Positions 1 to 10,443 of a stretch of 64,000 bases of DNA are shown piece by piece. This stretch comes from Microdochium bolleyi (lineage: Eukaryota > Ascomycota > Sordariomycetes > Xylariales > Microdochiaceae): positions 124,001 to 188,000 of the forward strand of contig KQ964270.1 in NCBI GenBank assembly GCA_001566295.1, given 5' to 3'. Below the pieces are notes generated by a model. The model ran no database searches and was not told the origin of the DNA. It saw only the letters and a program-made list of their open reading frames with translations. Position numbers and translations under genes: made by a program. The first letter of the stretch is position 1; each line of letters starts with the position of its first letter.

Positions 1-398
1 CCGCGACCAGCTTGACCCCTGCGGTGGCATTGCCGACGAAGATGAGATCGAAGTGCGCGGGATCGGCTCCCAGAAAGCTGAGCGTCTTTTTTCTGACTTC
101 ATCGACGATGGCCCCTGAAAGCTTCGCCGGCGAGTTCTCTGAATGTGGATTGCCGTATAGGTTCGTCAGCATCTTCTGTGTGAAGGCTTCTATCGCTGAC
201 TTCGGATAGATCGTAGCGCCGCTGTGGTCGAGATAGACACCTGAAGTGAGAGGTTCGTGGCTGGGTCAGTCATCGTGCTGCTTGGAGACAATGGAGAAGA
301 TGCTTCTATGTAGCCTCTTCGACATGCTCACCACTGCTCATGTGTGGATATTCCACGGGCCTGATTTTATCGACATCGTCGTTGTAGGCTTTTGCCAT
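1..398 (-). CDS. hxB: Molybdenum cofactor sulfurase, N-terminal part (gene runs off left edge)
   Basis: Two exons are visible: 398-332 and 240 to beyond base 1. The 91-bp intron has a GTGAGC donor and a CTTCAG acceptor and joins in phase 1. The spliced 102 residues start MAKAYNDDVDK, then carry YLDHSGATIYPKSAIEAF, NLYGNPHSENSP and FDLIFVGNATAGVKLVA. These are the opening strand and cofactor-phosphate region of class V, PLP-dependent cysteine-desulfurase-type enzymes, closest to Moco sulfurases (Aspergillus HxB, human MOCOS). The family moves sulfur from cysteine onto the molybdenum cofactor of xanthine dehydrogenase and aldehyde oxidase in the cytosol. The PLP lysine and the MOSC domains would lie outside the window. 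The start was chosen because it matches the usual short leader before the Y-L-D-H motif; an in-frame Met at 542 would add 48 unconvincing residues. The symbol is by homology only. Confidence 0.85.
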
Positions 399-2505
399 TT
401 TGCTGTACGTGTTCCGAGCCGAATCCAGCCGACGTAAGATGATGTCTAAGTGAACCACAGCTCTTGCCGAAATTTTGAAAAACAATGGAGACAGTCTCGT
501 CCCTATTGAGTATAGGAAGCGGCCTGGGGAAGAATTAATCACGTCGCTACGAAATGTTTGCGGGTAGGAGGTCTGTCAGCGCGGCTTCCCCTTGCTTGCC
601 GAGCAGCACAGCCTGCAGTAGCGAATACTCGAATGGGTGGTCAGCCGCCACCACGGCCGGCATATACCGAGTTCGCGTCGAAGCCACGACGGTGGGACTC
701 ACTTCTCCCTTGATGGAGTGGCGGAATTGTCACTCTGGGCGCAGAACTCGAGGCAGTCGTTAAGGCTCGTTGGCTATCCCGCACTCTGGACTCGTGCTAC
801 AGTCAGTCTGGGCAGCACCACACACACAGAGCGAATGAGCAAGACGTGTCCTCGCCTTGGGACAAGTCTATATCTTATCCGGCTTGCAGGGCAACAAGGG
901 GAGGATTGATGGTGACGATGGAACTGCAGTAGTTTATCGGCATTGGACCAATAGCGTCGCCCAAGCACTTGATCCTGTGCCAACCATACCCATTCATGCC
1001 CGAAAAGCTGCACGTAGATCGAACAAGTCCCCGCCCCTTTGGTCTTTCAGCCGCAGAATCGATCTCACATCGCAGACTTCCAAGAATGGCAATATTGCAC
1101 TTTACGACCACGAATGTCGAACGCAGTGACCACGCAAGGGCGTTACCAGCATACAAACACGTCGTCACCTCCCTGGCTCTGCGAGGCACAGCACAATCCA
1201 CGGGTATTGGTAATCATCAACTTCTCCTCTTTACGGAGTAGAATAGCCTCTTGTGGGCCACCATGCAGAGCTCTGTGAGTGGACATTTCTTGCGAGCAGG
1301 TGATGCAGAGACTAAATGCTGACCACCGACGGACGCCCATATTGACCGAGATGCGACACGAGGGGGGCTTTCCTTGACCCCCAGAAAGCGGTACTTGCCG
1401 GCAAACGAAGCTCTCGCAGACTGGAAGGGTTGCACAAGAGTGAAAATGTTCACGCAATCAATGCGTGCTTGTCCTGTGCCGAGCTTCAGCGGGTCGTCAT
1501 GGTCGTCAACCTCCCATAAAGCCCTCGGCTTGAGCTGGCCTCAGGGACCGACCATCAGCCAGTATCGGAGCACTACCGTAGGCTTTTTCGTTCTTCTTTA
1601 TTCTTCTTCTTCTTGTGTCTCAACAGCGTGGGGATGCATTGTGGAGCGGAGGATGCATAGCGTCAGACGCCCCCCAGCTTGGTCTGGAGTTTGCCTATAT
1701 TAAGCCGGCGGCTGGCGCCCTATCACGGAGTAGCCGCTTTCGAAAACGTTGCGGACATGATGGTGGTGGTGCTGTGGAGTCGCTCAATCCTGACAACTAA
1801 ATTTAGTTGCCGCGCGCCGGGCCGCCCATCCACATAGACTGCGGACCTCCACCCCGCCACTGAAAGAAGGATGTGTTCATCACATCACGGACACACGTGG
1901 TCTTTGATATCGTCCCCTGGCAAGTAGTTGCTTCTGATTCGGCCAAGGAGGACCGAGCTTATGCGTGGCAGAGTCTATTTTTCATCGGCACTTTGACGCA
2001 TAAGTCTACCTACCTGTCGGTAAGATTCCCTTCACCCCTGTCCATGTGTACATCATTCTATATAGAAATTTGGCAGTATGAGAGTTGAACGCAGAACACG
2101 TTAGAGTAGCAGACCTATCAGGTGTGAATTGACCAAGCCATGCCTTGTTGCCTCATTCGCAGGGCAGCAATTCGGTTGCAATGAGAGGTCGAGAGAGCAA
2201 GACCACGGCCATGTATATTGCTGATGGTACGCTGTCCGCTTTGTTGGTGCAGATTATAAAACCATGCCCGAGAGTTCGCTGCTGGGCTGTCCTCGGGCGA
2301 CATGTCGTGAAGGATCACACACTTCACACAAAACGAACGATCATCTTCAGCTATAGGGAAATTTCTTGGAGTCGTCATATTCTTTTATCCTGTCATTATG
2401 TTCTATCATTAACATATAGCTTGCGATCGCTATGTTCACCATCCCGAGTTCCATCCTTTCAGGTAACTTCTTCGCCAACTGCACGTATGAGCAGCTCTCG
2501 CCAGC
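399..2505. other. Intergenic, no supported gene
   Basis: Reading frames here are short, overlap in opposite directions and show no family motif or coding bias. One copy of the TACGGAGTA motif lies at 1232-1240. The left part should hold the Moco sulfurase promoter and the right end the 3' region of the SOD gene. Confidence 0.6.
1232..1240. repeat. TACGGAGTA intergenic motif, copy 1
   Basis: Exact 9-mer TACGGAGTA in intergenic DNA. The same 9-mer or its reverse complement recurs at 4747, 9440, 10433 and 60614. Confidence 0.6.
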
Positions 2506-3311
2506 TTAGATGAGCAGAGTCCAGGCGAGGACAGGGAGGACAGCAACGATACCGCCAAAGGTCGCCATGAGGCTGTTAGCGCCGGCGATCGGGGGCGGCG
2601 TGGTTGTGGGAACGACCGTGGGCAGGGGGATGGGAGATCCGGTGGGGTACACGGACGGGGTGCCGGACGAGTTGGAGCTGACGAGCTTGAAGTCGGCGCA
2701 GGAGATGCGCGTCTTGTTGGCAAAGTGGAAGACGAAGCTGCGGTTGCCCAGGAAAGAGCCGCCGACGTCCTGGTTGATGGACGAGTAGGGGTCGTGGTAG
2801 CTGGCGGTGAAGGGGTCCTCGGTGACCGTGCCAAACTTGCCGCTCAGGTCACCCGTCTGGCAGGTCGCGGGCTCCGCGGGGTTGCAGACGGGATCCTCAC
2901 CACGCTTGAAGGGGTCAACGTGGGCAAGGGTGGCGGTGCAGTTGCCGCTGGGCCCAGAGGGCGCGACGTGCAAGTGGTACACTGTGATGGGACATGCATG
3001 TTAGCAATTGGGCCGGAAGACAGCGGAATGCTGGGAGCTGGCTTACTGAAGGGGCCGCCCGAGGTGGGGAGGTTGGAGAACTTGACGTCGAACTGGACGC
3101 CGCGACCGCCGGGGCCGGCCTTGGCCGTGACGGAGCCCTCGACGTTGCCATCGAGAGAGCCGGCCATGAAGAAAGGCTCGGCGGGGAGGGTGGCGACGTA
3201 GGTAACACCGGCGGGGTTGCCCTCGACAACAGGGGCAGGCTGGAAGTTCTGGGCGAAAGCACCCGAGGCGCCGGCGATGGCCACGGCGGAGGAGATGTGG
3301 GAGAAGCGCAT
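2506..3311 (-). CDS. GPI-anchored Cu-only superoxide dismutase
   Basis: Exons 3311-3047 and 2981-2506 are joined across a 65-bp intron (GTAAGC donor, CACAG acceptor, phase 1), giving 246 residues. Residues 1-20 are a signal peptide. The SOD-like domain carries MYHLHVAP (copper ligands H91 and H93), AHVDP (H109) and FHFANKTRISC (H174). The zinc-site histidines between the bridging histidine and the GDLSGKFG segment are absent; a cysteine pair lies there instead, as in Candida Sod5-type Cu-only enzymes. A Ser/Thr/Pro-rich linker (about 190-222) is followed by a hydrophobic C-terminus (LMATFGGIVAVLPVLAWTLL), which fits a GPI signal. The expected role is dismutation of extracellular superoxide at the cell wall. 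A (TGG)n/(CCA)n tract lies just 5' of the start, and a TATA-like TAATAAAA lies near 3405-3414. Confidence 0.88.
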
Positions 3312-3328
3312 GGTGGCGGTTGTGTCTG

Positions 3329-3347
3329 TGGTGGTGGTGGTGGTGGT
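3329..3347. repeat. (TGG)n trinucleotide tract in SOD leader
   Basis: About six TGG units immediately upstream of the SOD start codon; they read as CCA repeats on the transcribed (minus) sense. Confidence 0.8.
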
Positions 3348-4746
3348 GATGGTATTAGGTGAGGTGAAGGCTGCGTGATCTCGTAGGACGGGCGAGCTTG
3401 AATGCTTTTATTATGAGCGCAACGACAGACTGGACACCTGAGGCAGACAGAGGGCAGAGGAACGAGCGAGGCCGATAGCTGAGGGATGGCGAGAGGGGAG
3501 AGAGGGCGGGCGGACAAACACAAGGCAGGCGCGAAGCAGGAGCAATAAGTACGACCAGGCAGGCACGGGCAGCGACCTGGCAACGGACTGGACGGGACTG
3601 GAGATGGACAACCAACCCGCCAACCTCGGACGGGATCGTCTACGCAACCATGGCGTGCGGTGCGACCAACTACCCAACTAGGGCCAAAGGAATGATGATG
3701 CCGCGCCCAGCCTTCCCTAGCCCGGCCCTCGAGTGCCGTGCCATGCCAACAACCCCAGACGTCGAATGCCAATCGTTTCCCCACCGCAGCCAGCCAAGCC
3801 ACCAGCACCGTCGGTTCCTGGCCCGCCACGGCCTCTGCTCTGCTTACCTGCGACAGCGTTTCTGCCACGGGGCTCCCTCGCGTGCGCGCGCGTCCCTGCA
3901 TGCCGCGGGATCAAAGGGCCGCCGCAAGCCTGTCACAGGTTCAGCAGCCGCAACCACCGCAACAGCCACAGGAGTCCCAGGAGTCGCAGGTGGTTTGCTG
4001 CCAGCACTATCGCAGCCACCATCGCCGGTGGTGACGCCGCCATGATGCCCCTGGAAAGCATGGCGCGTTGGAGGTGAACTCAATCTTGGCACGCCGATAC
4101 CTTCCCAGCCAGCGTGCTGCAAAGAGGAAGCTCGGTTCCGATCTCCGCTCCCAATAGGCCTCGGATCTCCACGGTGTCCGCATCATCATTATCATCAGCA
4201 GCAGCAGCAATGCGACAGCGATCCTGGCCAGGGAACAGCCCATGCACCCACCCATGTTCGTTGCTGACAGGATCGCTGGGCGTTTGGGTTCGCACTGCTC
4301 GAAACACCCGGCCAACAGGATCGATCAGAGCAACCGGGCGCCAACCACGGTTGCTGCTTCCGGGCAAGCATTGACGTCGCCTGCCAGCATGTTGGCAGCA
4401 GATGGGCGGCTTGGCGCCTGCAGAGCCCAATTGTTTCTCCATCCCTGATGGCCCGTGTCACGTCAGCACAGCTTGGCACTATCGGCTGCCAGGCACCGCC
4501 TCCGCTAGAAATAGTGCCAATCTCCGTCGTGTTTCGAAACAAAACAGGTCTGCGCGCTAACTCTCTTGACAGCTGGATGGATCCGGTAGGGCTATCCAAG
4601 CAAGACCGCAGGCTTGGGATGCACCGAGATCTGACGAGTCTCTCTTCTGAAGAGACCAGACCAATCTCATCTGTGCTCACACGTCGTTAAAGTTATGGTC
4701 CCGCTGTCTCACTTCTCAGCCTGTGGAAAAGTGGTCGGCTACTTTG

Positions 4747-4760
4747 TACTCCGTAGAGTA
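4747..4760. repeat. TACTCCGTAGAGTA inverted repeat (motif copy 2)
   Basis: TACTC and GAGTA arms flank a four-base CGTA centre, so the site can form a small hairpin. It contains the shared 9-mer TACTCCGTA. Confidence 0.6.
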
Positions 4761-6501
4761 CTTTGTCCTGATGTTGGGACACGGCCCATGCACCATCCTG
4801 TGAAACGACTGTGCGCATCCAGACGGACTCCCTTCGTGTAGCCTCTTGCGCCTGGAGAACGCTGCGCCTGCCCCAAAGGCATCATTAGCTGGCTAGTCAT
4901 TGTAGGCCAGGCATTAGTCTGTGAGAATGGCGAAGCTTCCGGCGCCGTCGAATATGTCTGAGCATTCGGCCATGAGCCATAGACTCGTGCGAGCCATGCT
5001 GTCCGATTGACAGACCTGGACAGTCTTAAGGCTTTACTGACGAGCCAACATTGGAGAAACGCGTCCACTCAGGGTAGCGGATATGGTCAAAACCCTCCAC
5101 GGGTAGGTCCGGTGCGGCAGCGGGACATCTCGGCCATATGGCTTCACCCTCGCGAGAATTACCTCCAATGGTCGTTAGCGATTCCCCAATGCTTTTTCTT
5201 CGAGGGACGTCTTGGATACCATAGCCTGTGATATTCTGCTCTTGTATCACCGTCGAAGTCTCGGTGACACCCCAAGCGGATTTAGGCACTGGGTAGATCA
5301 AAATGAGAAGCGTGAAGCCGACGATACATCAGACTCACCGTCTGCTCATGTGATCCCCATGTGTCTTGTTCTTTCTTTCTTGAAAGCTTGCCGGAATCTC
5401 CCTATTCAAAATAGCACATACTTGATGGAGTTGGAGCGAATCGACAGGACCATTGACATGTTGGCCGGACACAACCTCGAATACCTTCACAGCCAAGAGT
5501 TCAAGGGGATATTTCTGGGGCCGCGTAACAACCGAAGCCGATACGACAACCGCGAGAGGCGTTGTGCCGTGAAGCAGAACAGAAGACAATGAGATAGAGA
5601 CCGTCAGGTGCAGCGATGAAGCCCCACTCTACCCCTTTATTCCTTTTCATTTTCTTTTTTCAAAGGACGAAGTCTTACTACCTAGAGTATTGCTTCTGTG
5701 CTGGTGGCGAACGCCCTGGCATGTTCTGATGTACAGCGTTTTTGGCTCTGGGAAGCACGTTTGAGGGTCAGAAGAGCTGGACTCTTGCTCCGAACATGTG
5801 GATAAGTAGGTCATGCCGAATGTAGCCGACTTTCTTCGGGGTTACATTGGCTCTGTTTTCCCTTTGCTTTGTTTCTCTTTTCTTTATGGATTGGCGACAT
5901 GACATTGTTAGTGAAAGAAGCGCGATATTCTCAATTCTCAAATAGTTGGGCTGGAGCAGTTTTTCCAAAGTCGAAAGTGGCCTGAAAGAGAAGAGAAGAA
6001 CAAAAGGTTGAGGGAGAGGCTCGACGGAAGGAATGCAGCAAATCCATTTCTTCACCTATTTTGAAAAGACTTCCAAGAGCGGGAATGGTGGATAAGTCGC
6101 TGAAATCGCGAGGCAAGGACGAAAAATCACAAGATAAGATCATAGCCTATTTGAACTGCGACTAAGTCCGGGGGCCAATGAAGTTGATATACGAAGAGAC
6201 GCAGGTACGTAAATACTGTCAAAGACTGTCCTCATCGCATTTTCTGATCAACAACGAGAATGAGATCGTGCTTTGCTGTCCCCTCAAGTATTTGGGACAC
6301 CCTTTCCACTATACATGTATCTGTTCGCGTTACTCGAGTCTGCATGTGTGTGCAACCGCTGATTTCCTCCGGGGCGCTCCCAAGAGGACATAGGCCAGCA
6401 CGATTCCCTCGCTTCGGTTTGGCAAAGGAACAGGGCCGTGGCGGTAGGATGTCTGATTGGCAACCTGCTAAGGTCATAACCGTTCTCCCACCATAATCAG
6501 C

Positions 6502-6522
6502 GTGTGTGTGTGTGTGTGTGTG
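6502..6522. repeat. (GT)10 microsatellite
   Basis: Uninterrupted GT dinucleotide run in intergenic DNA. Confidence 0.95.
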
Positions 6523-7461
6523 ATCCGAAAAGCAGGCGACTGTTTCCTCTCCTTGTCGTTCTCAAAAGAAGACAAAGACAGACACCCCCGTCCAATCGTT
6601 GCTGAACATTGCGCACTCACAACACCACCACCAGCCAGAGTTCGACCCACGCACATGATGCTATCCCAGGAAAGTGTCGAATAAATCCATTCGTTCTCTT
6701 TGCAAAAAAGTTCCATCTTTATATCACTTGTTGCCTGTCTAAGCGCTATGAGAATTGATGCCTTAGCTTTTCCTGAATCTCTAAAACACAGAGGAAGCCC
6801 TTTCTCTCTCAACATTCCCTGGGTATCATCTTATCTCATCTCAATCCAACCAAAAAATGTCATTACAGGATGTCAAGCGCCGGCCCATCCGGAATAGAAG
6901 CTTCCTCCCCGCGATATATCCCGTGAGGATCGAAACAGTTTCGATCGTCGTCATGTATATGTAAGAAGGAAGAAAATTGGTAATGGTGAAATATAAAAGG
7001 GCGGTAGCAGTAAGTGTGGTCTATAAGCGCCGGGGCTGGTTTGTCTACATATATACACATATGTAAAGACGGGGGGAATATGTAAAGGTTGTTCAAGTAT
7101 ATGGCAAAAAGGAGCCCACAGTCGGACCAGGACGAGCCAAAGGGCCGGGCGGCGCGCCGTGCGCTTGACCCGAACATCGTGTTCTGGCTGAGTGGGTGGA
7201 AAAGTAGGTTATTGAGAATGCCTTTTCGGCGACGGGTAGAGATCGTGGGTTGAGTGCCGCACTGCTTTGCGCTCCTCGCGTCGTGGGGCAAGAGGACGGT
7301 CTCTGTGGTTGTGGGTGCCATACCCAAAAGGTCATCGGGGTCGCTTCACAGCCCGGTCCTTTGCATGGCCAGGCGCATCATGTTCAGTACCGATAGACGG
7401 AAGCCCTTTCAGTCGCGCCCAAATCGGATCGCTCTCTCGCCCGCGGCATGGCTTTGCCAAT

Positions 7462-8845
7462 CTAGAACATCCAGACGGCGACGAACATGACCACGGCAAG
7501 ACCGACGCGCGAGGCAGTGCCGTCGCGGACAGGGGAGTAGCCGCTCGAGGGAGTCACGGTGGCCGCGGGAGCTCCGCTGCTGGTCTGTGCGACGCCGCTG
7601 GACTTGTCGCTGCCCTGCTGTGTCGATGCGGTGGTCGACGGCTTGACGGCCGAGGACGAGACGTTGCTGCTGTTCGAAGTGCCGGTCGACGAGACGCCCG
7701 TGGTGGTCGAGGACGCGACAGTCGAGGTGGTGCTGGTGTGGTCGCCGGAGTGGTTGTTGTCACCACTGTTGTTCTTGGCTATTGCATCGTTAGTCGGGCT
7801 GATTGTCGCACGGAGGGTCAATCATGGGCACTTTGCACTCACTCGAAGTAGAGGAAGTGGTAGTCTTGGGTGCCGGGGGTGTGGATGTGGTCGTCGGGGG
7901 CTCCGCAGCCTTCACTCCGTCCCAGGCGCCGCCGGTAACGGCATTGCGGTACCAGTTGGCCGGGGAGTCGCCAAGGCACTCGCCCATGGTCGTGAACTGG
8001 TACCCGGCCTTGCGGACCTGGTCGATCATGAAGGGGACCAGGCTGACGACTGTCTCCTGGTGGATGTCGTGAGACAGCGAGATGAAGGACGCCGACTTGG
8101 GGCTGGCAGAGCTGACGCCGCCAGAGAAGAGGTTGCGCGCACGGGTGTAGTCGCCCTCCCAATCCTTGGTGTCGAGATCATAGTTTGCCTGCGCCCGGGG
8201 GTCCCCTGGTTAGTAGGCTGAGCTTATTCGTAGAGCCTCATGTTTTTGGGACGCCTGGACTACACTTACGACATGATAACCCAGCGCAACAATGTCGTTC
8301 TCACAGCCGCGGTCGCAGGCAGTAAACGGCGGACGGAAGTAGGTGGGGAAGACGCCGAGGATGTCGGCAATGGCGATCTCGTTGTTGATGATCTCCTCCC
8401 TCCTCTGCTGGGTGGAGATCTTGTCAAAGTTGGCATGCGTGTAGCTGTGGCTGCCAATGTGGTGGCCCTCGTTGAACATCCTCTTGACAACGTCCCGCCA
8501 GCCGTTCTTCGGGTCCGAGATCAGGCCTCCCATGTTGTTGCCGTTGAGGAAGAAGGTCGCTTTGACCTTCTCCTTGGCGAGCGTATCCAGAAGCTGGCCT
8601 GTGTAGGTGTACGGACCATCGTCAAAAGTCAGGGCGACCTTGCCGGGAACTGTGCAAGACTTGATGTTTGGTCCATAGGGCACGTTGCCTAGCTTGGGAC
8701 GAGCGACGTTGGATGTGTCCCGGCCCGGGGGAGGAGCCGCACGGCGGGCAGCCGCAAGGGCAGCATGGTCATGGTGGCCGCCCTGGTGAGCGGCGACCAG
8801 AGGGCTCGCGATGAGAATCGCCTCGATCAGAGTGAGGGGCAACAT
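7462..8845 (-). CDS. Secreted, GPI-anchored chitin (polysaccharide) deacetylase, CE4 family
   Basis: Three exons: 8845-8270, 8188-7843 and 7778-7462. Introns are 81 bp (GTAAGT, phase 0) and 64 bp (GTGAGT, phase 1), each with a CTAAC branch site. The product has 412 residues. Residues 1-19 form a signal peptide (MLPLTLIEAILIASPLVAA). The NodB-homology domain shows TFDDGP (D75 base, D76 metal ligand), HSYTH (metal ligands H133 and H137), RPPF (171-174) and, in exon 2, the LSHDIH motif. A Ser/Thr-rich linker then leads to a hydrophobic tail (VGLAVVMFVAVWMF) typical of GPI attachment. No chitin-binding module is seen. The expected reaction is deacetylation of wall chitin to chitosan. The upstream in-frame Met at 8947 was rejected because it would bury the signal peptide. 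Confidence 0.92.
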
Positions 8846-9439
8846 CTTGATGGTCACGGCGTTGGAGCAGGTCGAAGGATGGATGATTCCCGAACGGGCC
8901 TCAGAACCATGCGCTTCGGGGACCTGAGGATAGATAAAGGCGAACATATGCGCCTGGAGATGCGGCTCCGGAGCCGGGACGACTCAGGCAGCCTTTCTCA
9001 GCCCTGAGCCCTGCGTCTGACACGAGCATCGTGGGCCCGGCCAAGGCTGCCGGTCAGTTGCGTTGTGGGACATACCCCACGCGGTATTGGAGCCCCCTAA
9101 CGCACCGGGAAATGAGATGAGCGTCAGAACATGGGAGACTGCACCGTTGTGGTATGGAAATGCGACGAGCCAAGCATTGGCGTGCTTCTCGTTCCTGCGC
9201 ACGCCAGGAACCGCCTTTCCACAGAACCAATAGGCGTACCCGCCGTGGAGGGATCCCTGGTCGTATGGACCATCGAGGGAAGACCCATGCAGGTGCGGAA
9301 ACCCGGACGTGGTCGGTTAAAATCCGCGTGTGGCGCTACTGCACGACTACGCAGGCTTCCCTCCCGATTACTACGTGCAGACTCGACACCGGCCGCGCTT
9401 GTCAGTCATCGTGTCGACGGATCTACACGGGACAGAACA

Positions 9440-9448
9440 TACTCCGTA
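9440..9448. repeat. TACTCCGTA intergenic motif, copy 3
   Basis: Exact copy of the 9-mer also present at 4747 and 60614, and inverted at 1232 and 10433. Confidence 0.6.
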
Positions 9449-9993
9449 CTGCTCTGTCGATCGCAAAGGCCCCGAGACAGGCGGGCACGTTCGAAATTGC
9501 TCTGGGTCCTCTTGTTGGCGCTTGTAAACCCGGGATGCGTGCCCTGTCATGCAACATGGCAGACGCTGACAGGGTTCTGGCAACATCCATTGTTGCACAA
9601 GTGACAACTCCTCCGGGCCTATGCTCCAGTTTAGGTCTGTTCCCCGTTTTTTCCTAGCAGTGCCTCACCTCCATGGTGTGATTACTGCTTATGCCCAGTC
9701 CGTGTCTAGCTGACGGCCGAGACTCTCTCTCGTGTTGCGTCCCAAGGTGGGAGCGCTCGCCAGGGACGAACAACTCAGGAGACGTCCTTGAGATCCAGGG
9801 CTTTGCACGTTGACAAAGTGCAGTTTCTGAAGCAGCTCCGCAACGCAGCATGAATGATCCAGTCAACCAGTACGCTCAGGCCTCGCTGATGGATGCCAGA
9901 CTGTTGGCTCTGCGTGCTCGACACGGGAAAACTCCATCTCGAATACGGGACCTGTAGTGGCCCGCTGGTTAGCGGAAGTAATGATACGTACCT

Positions 9994-10009
9994 TACGGTA
10001 ATGACCGTA
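9994..10009. repeat. TACGGT/ACCGTA inverted repeat
   Basis: Perfect 6-bp arms TACGGT and ACCGTA are separated by four bases. The element lies about 240 bp from a perfect GTACCGGTAC palindrome at 10252-10261 and about 420 bp from the TACGGAGTA hairpin at 10424. Confidence 0.6.
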
Positions 10010-10251
10010 CCGATCTGATACCTCGCCTAGGTACTCCATCTGAGAGACCCAGTTTTAGGTGCTTCGCTGGTGCAGCTGACCGTGTCTCACTTTCGTATCG
10101 ACTTAAGATGCGCTTAAGACAAGTCGAAAAAGCAAGTGTGGAGGAAAACAAGACGAACATTGAACAAGCCGGAGCACAATCTGTGGCGGCTTTCTTGCCT
10201 GCTTTGTGATGGTGCAAAGTGTACTCCCAAATTTGCTTGGTGCCATCCGGT

Positions 10252-10261
10252 GTACCGGTAC
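10252..10261. repeat. GTACCGGTAC palindrome
   Basis: Perfect 10-bp palindrome in the same intergenic stretch as two other inverted repeats. Confidence 0.6.
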
Positions 10262-10423
10262 GGTAAGACAGCATCGTGGTGAGCGTGGGCTCAATCGAAG
10301 CCGTGGAGCATCCTGAGAAGCTGACTCGGGCCTCCTCACACGATCCTGCTCACTACCTGCGGGTCGGGCGTGGGCATTGCTGGCGGCCGGATAGCCGACC
10401 GTACATCCATGTCTGACAGCATA

Positions 10424-10443
10424 GGTACTCCATACGGAGTACC
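10424..10443. repeat. GGTACTCC/GGAGTACC hairpin (motif copy 4)
   Basis: Perfect 8-bp arms GGTACTCC and GGAGTACC are separated by ATAC. The hairpin contains the shared 9-mer TACGGAGTA at 10433-10441 and is the longest version of the motif in the window. Confidence 0.7.

Larger units (their letters stand above)
3312..7461. other. Long intergenic region with no firmly supported gene
   Basis: About 4.1 kb. The first ~300 bases are the SOD promoter and leader. Many overlapping ORFs occur around 3650-4700, but all look like low-stop-density noise. A weak candidate at 5026-5589 on the minus strand is discussed as a finding. A (GT)n microsatellite is at 6502-6522, and 6863-7461 should include the 3' region of the chitin deacetylase gene. 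Confidence 0.55.
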
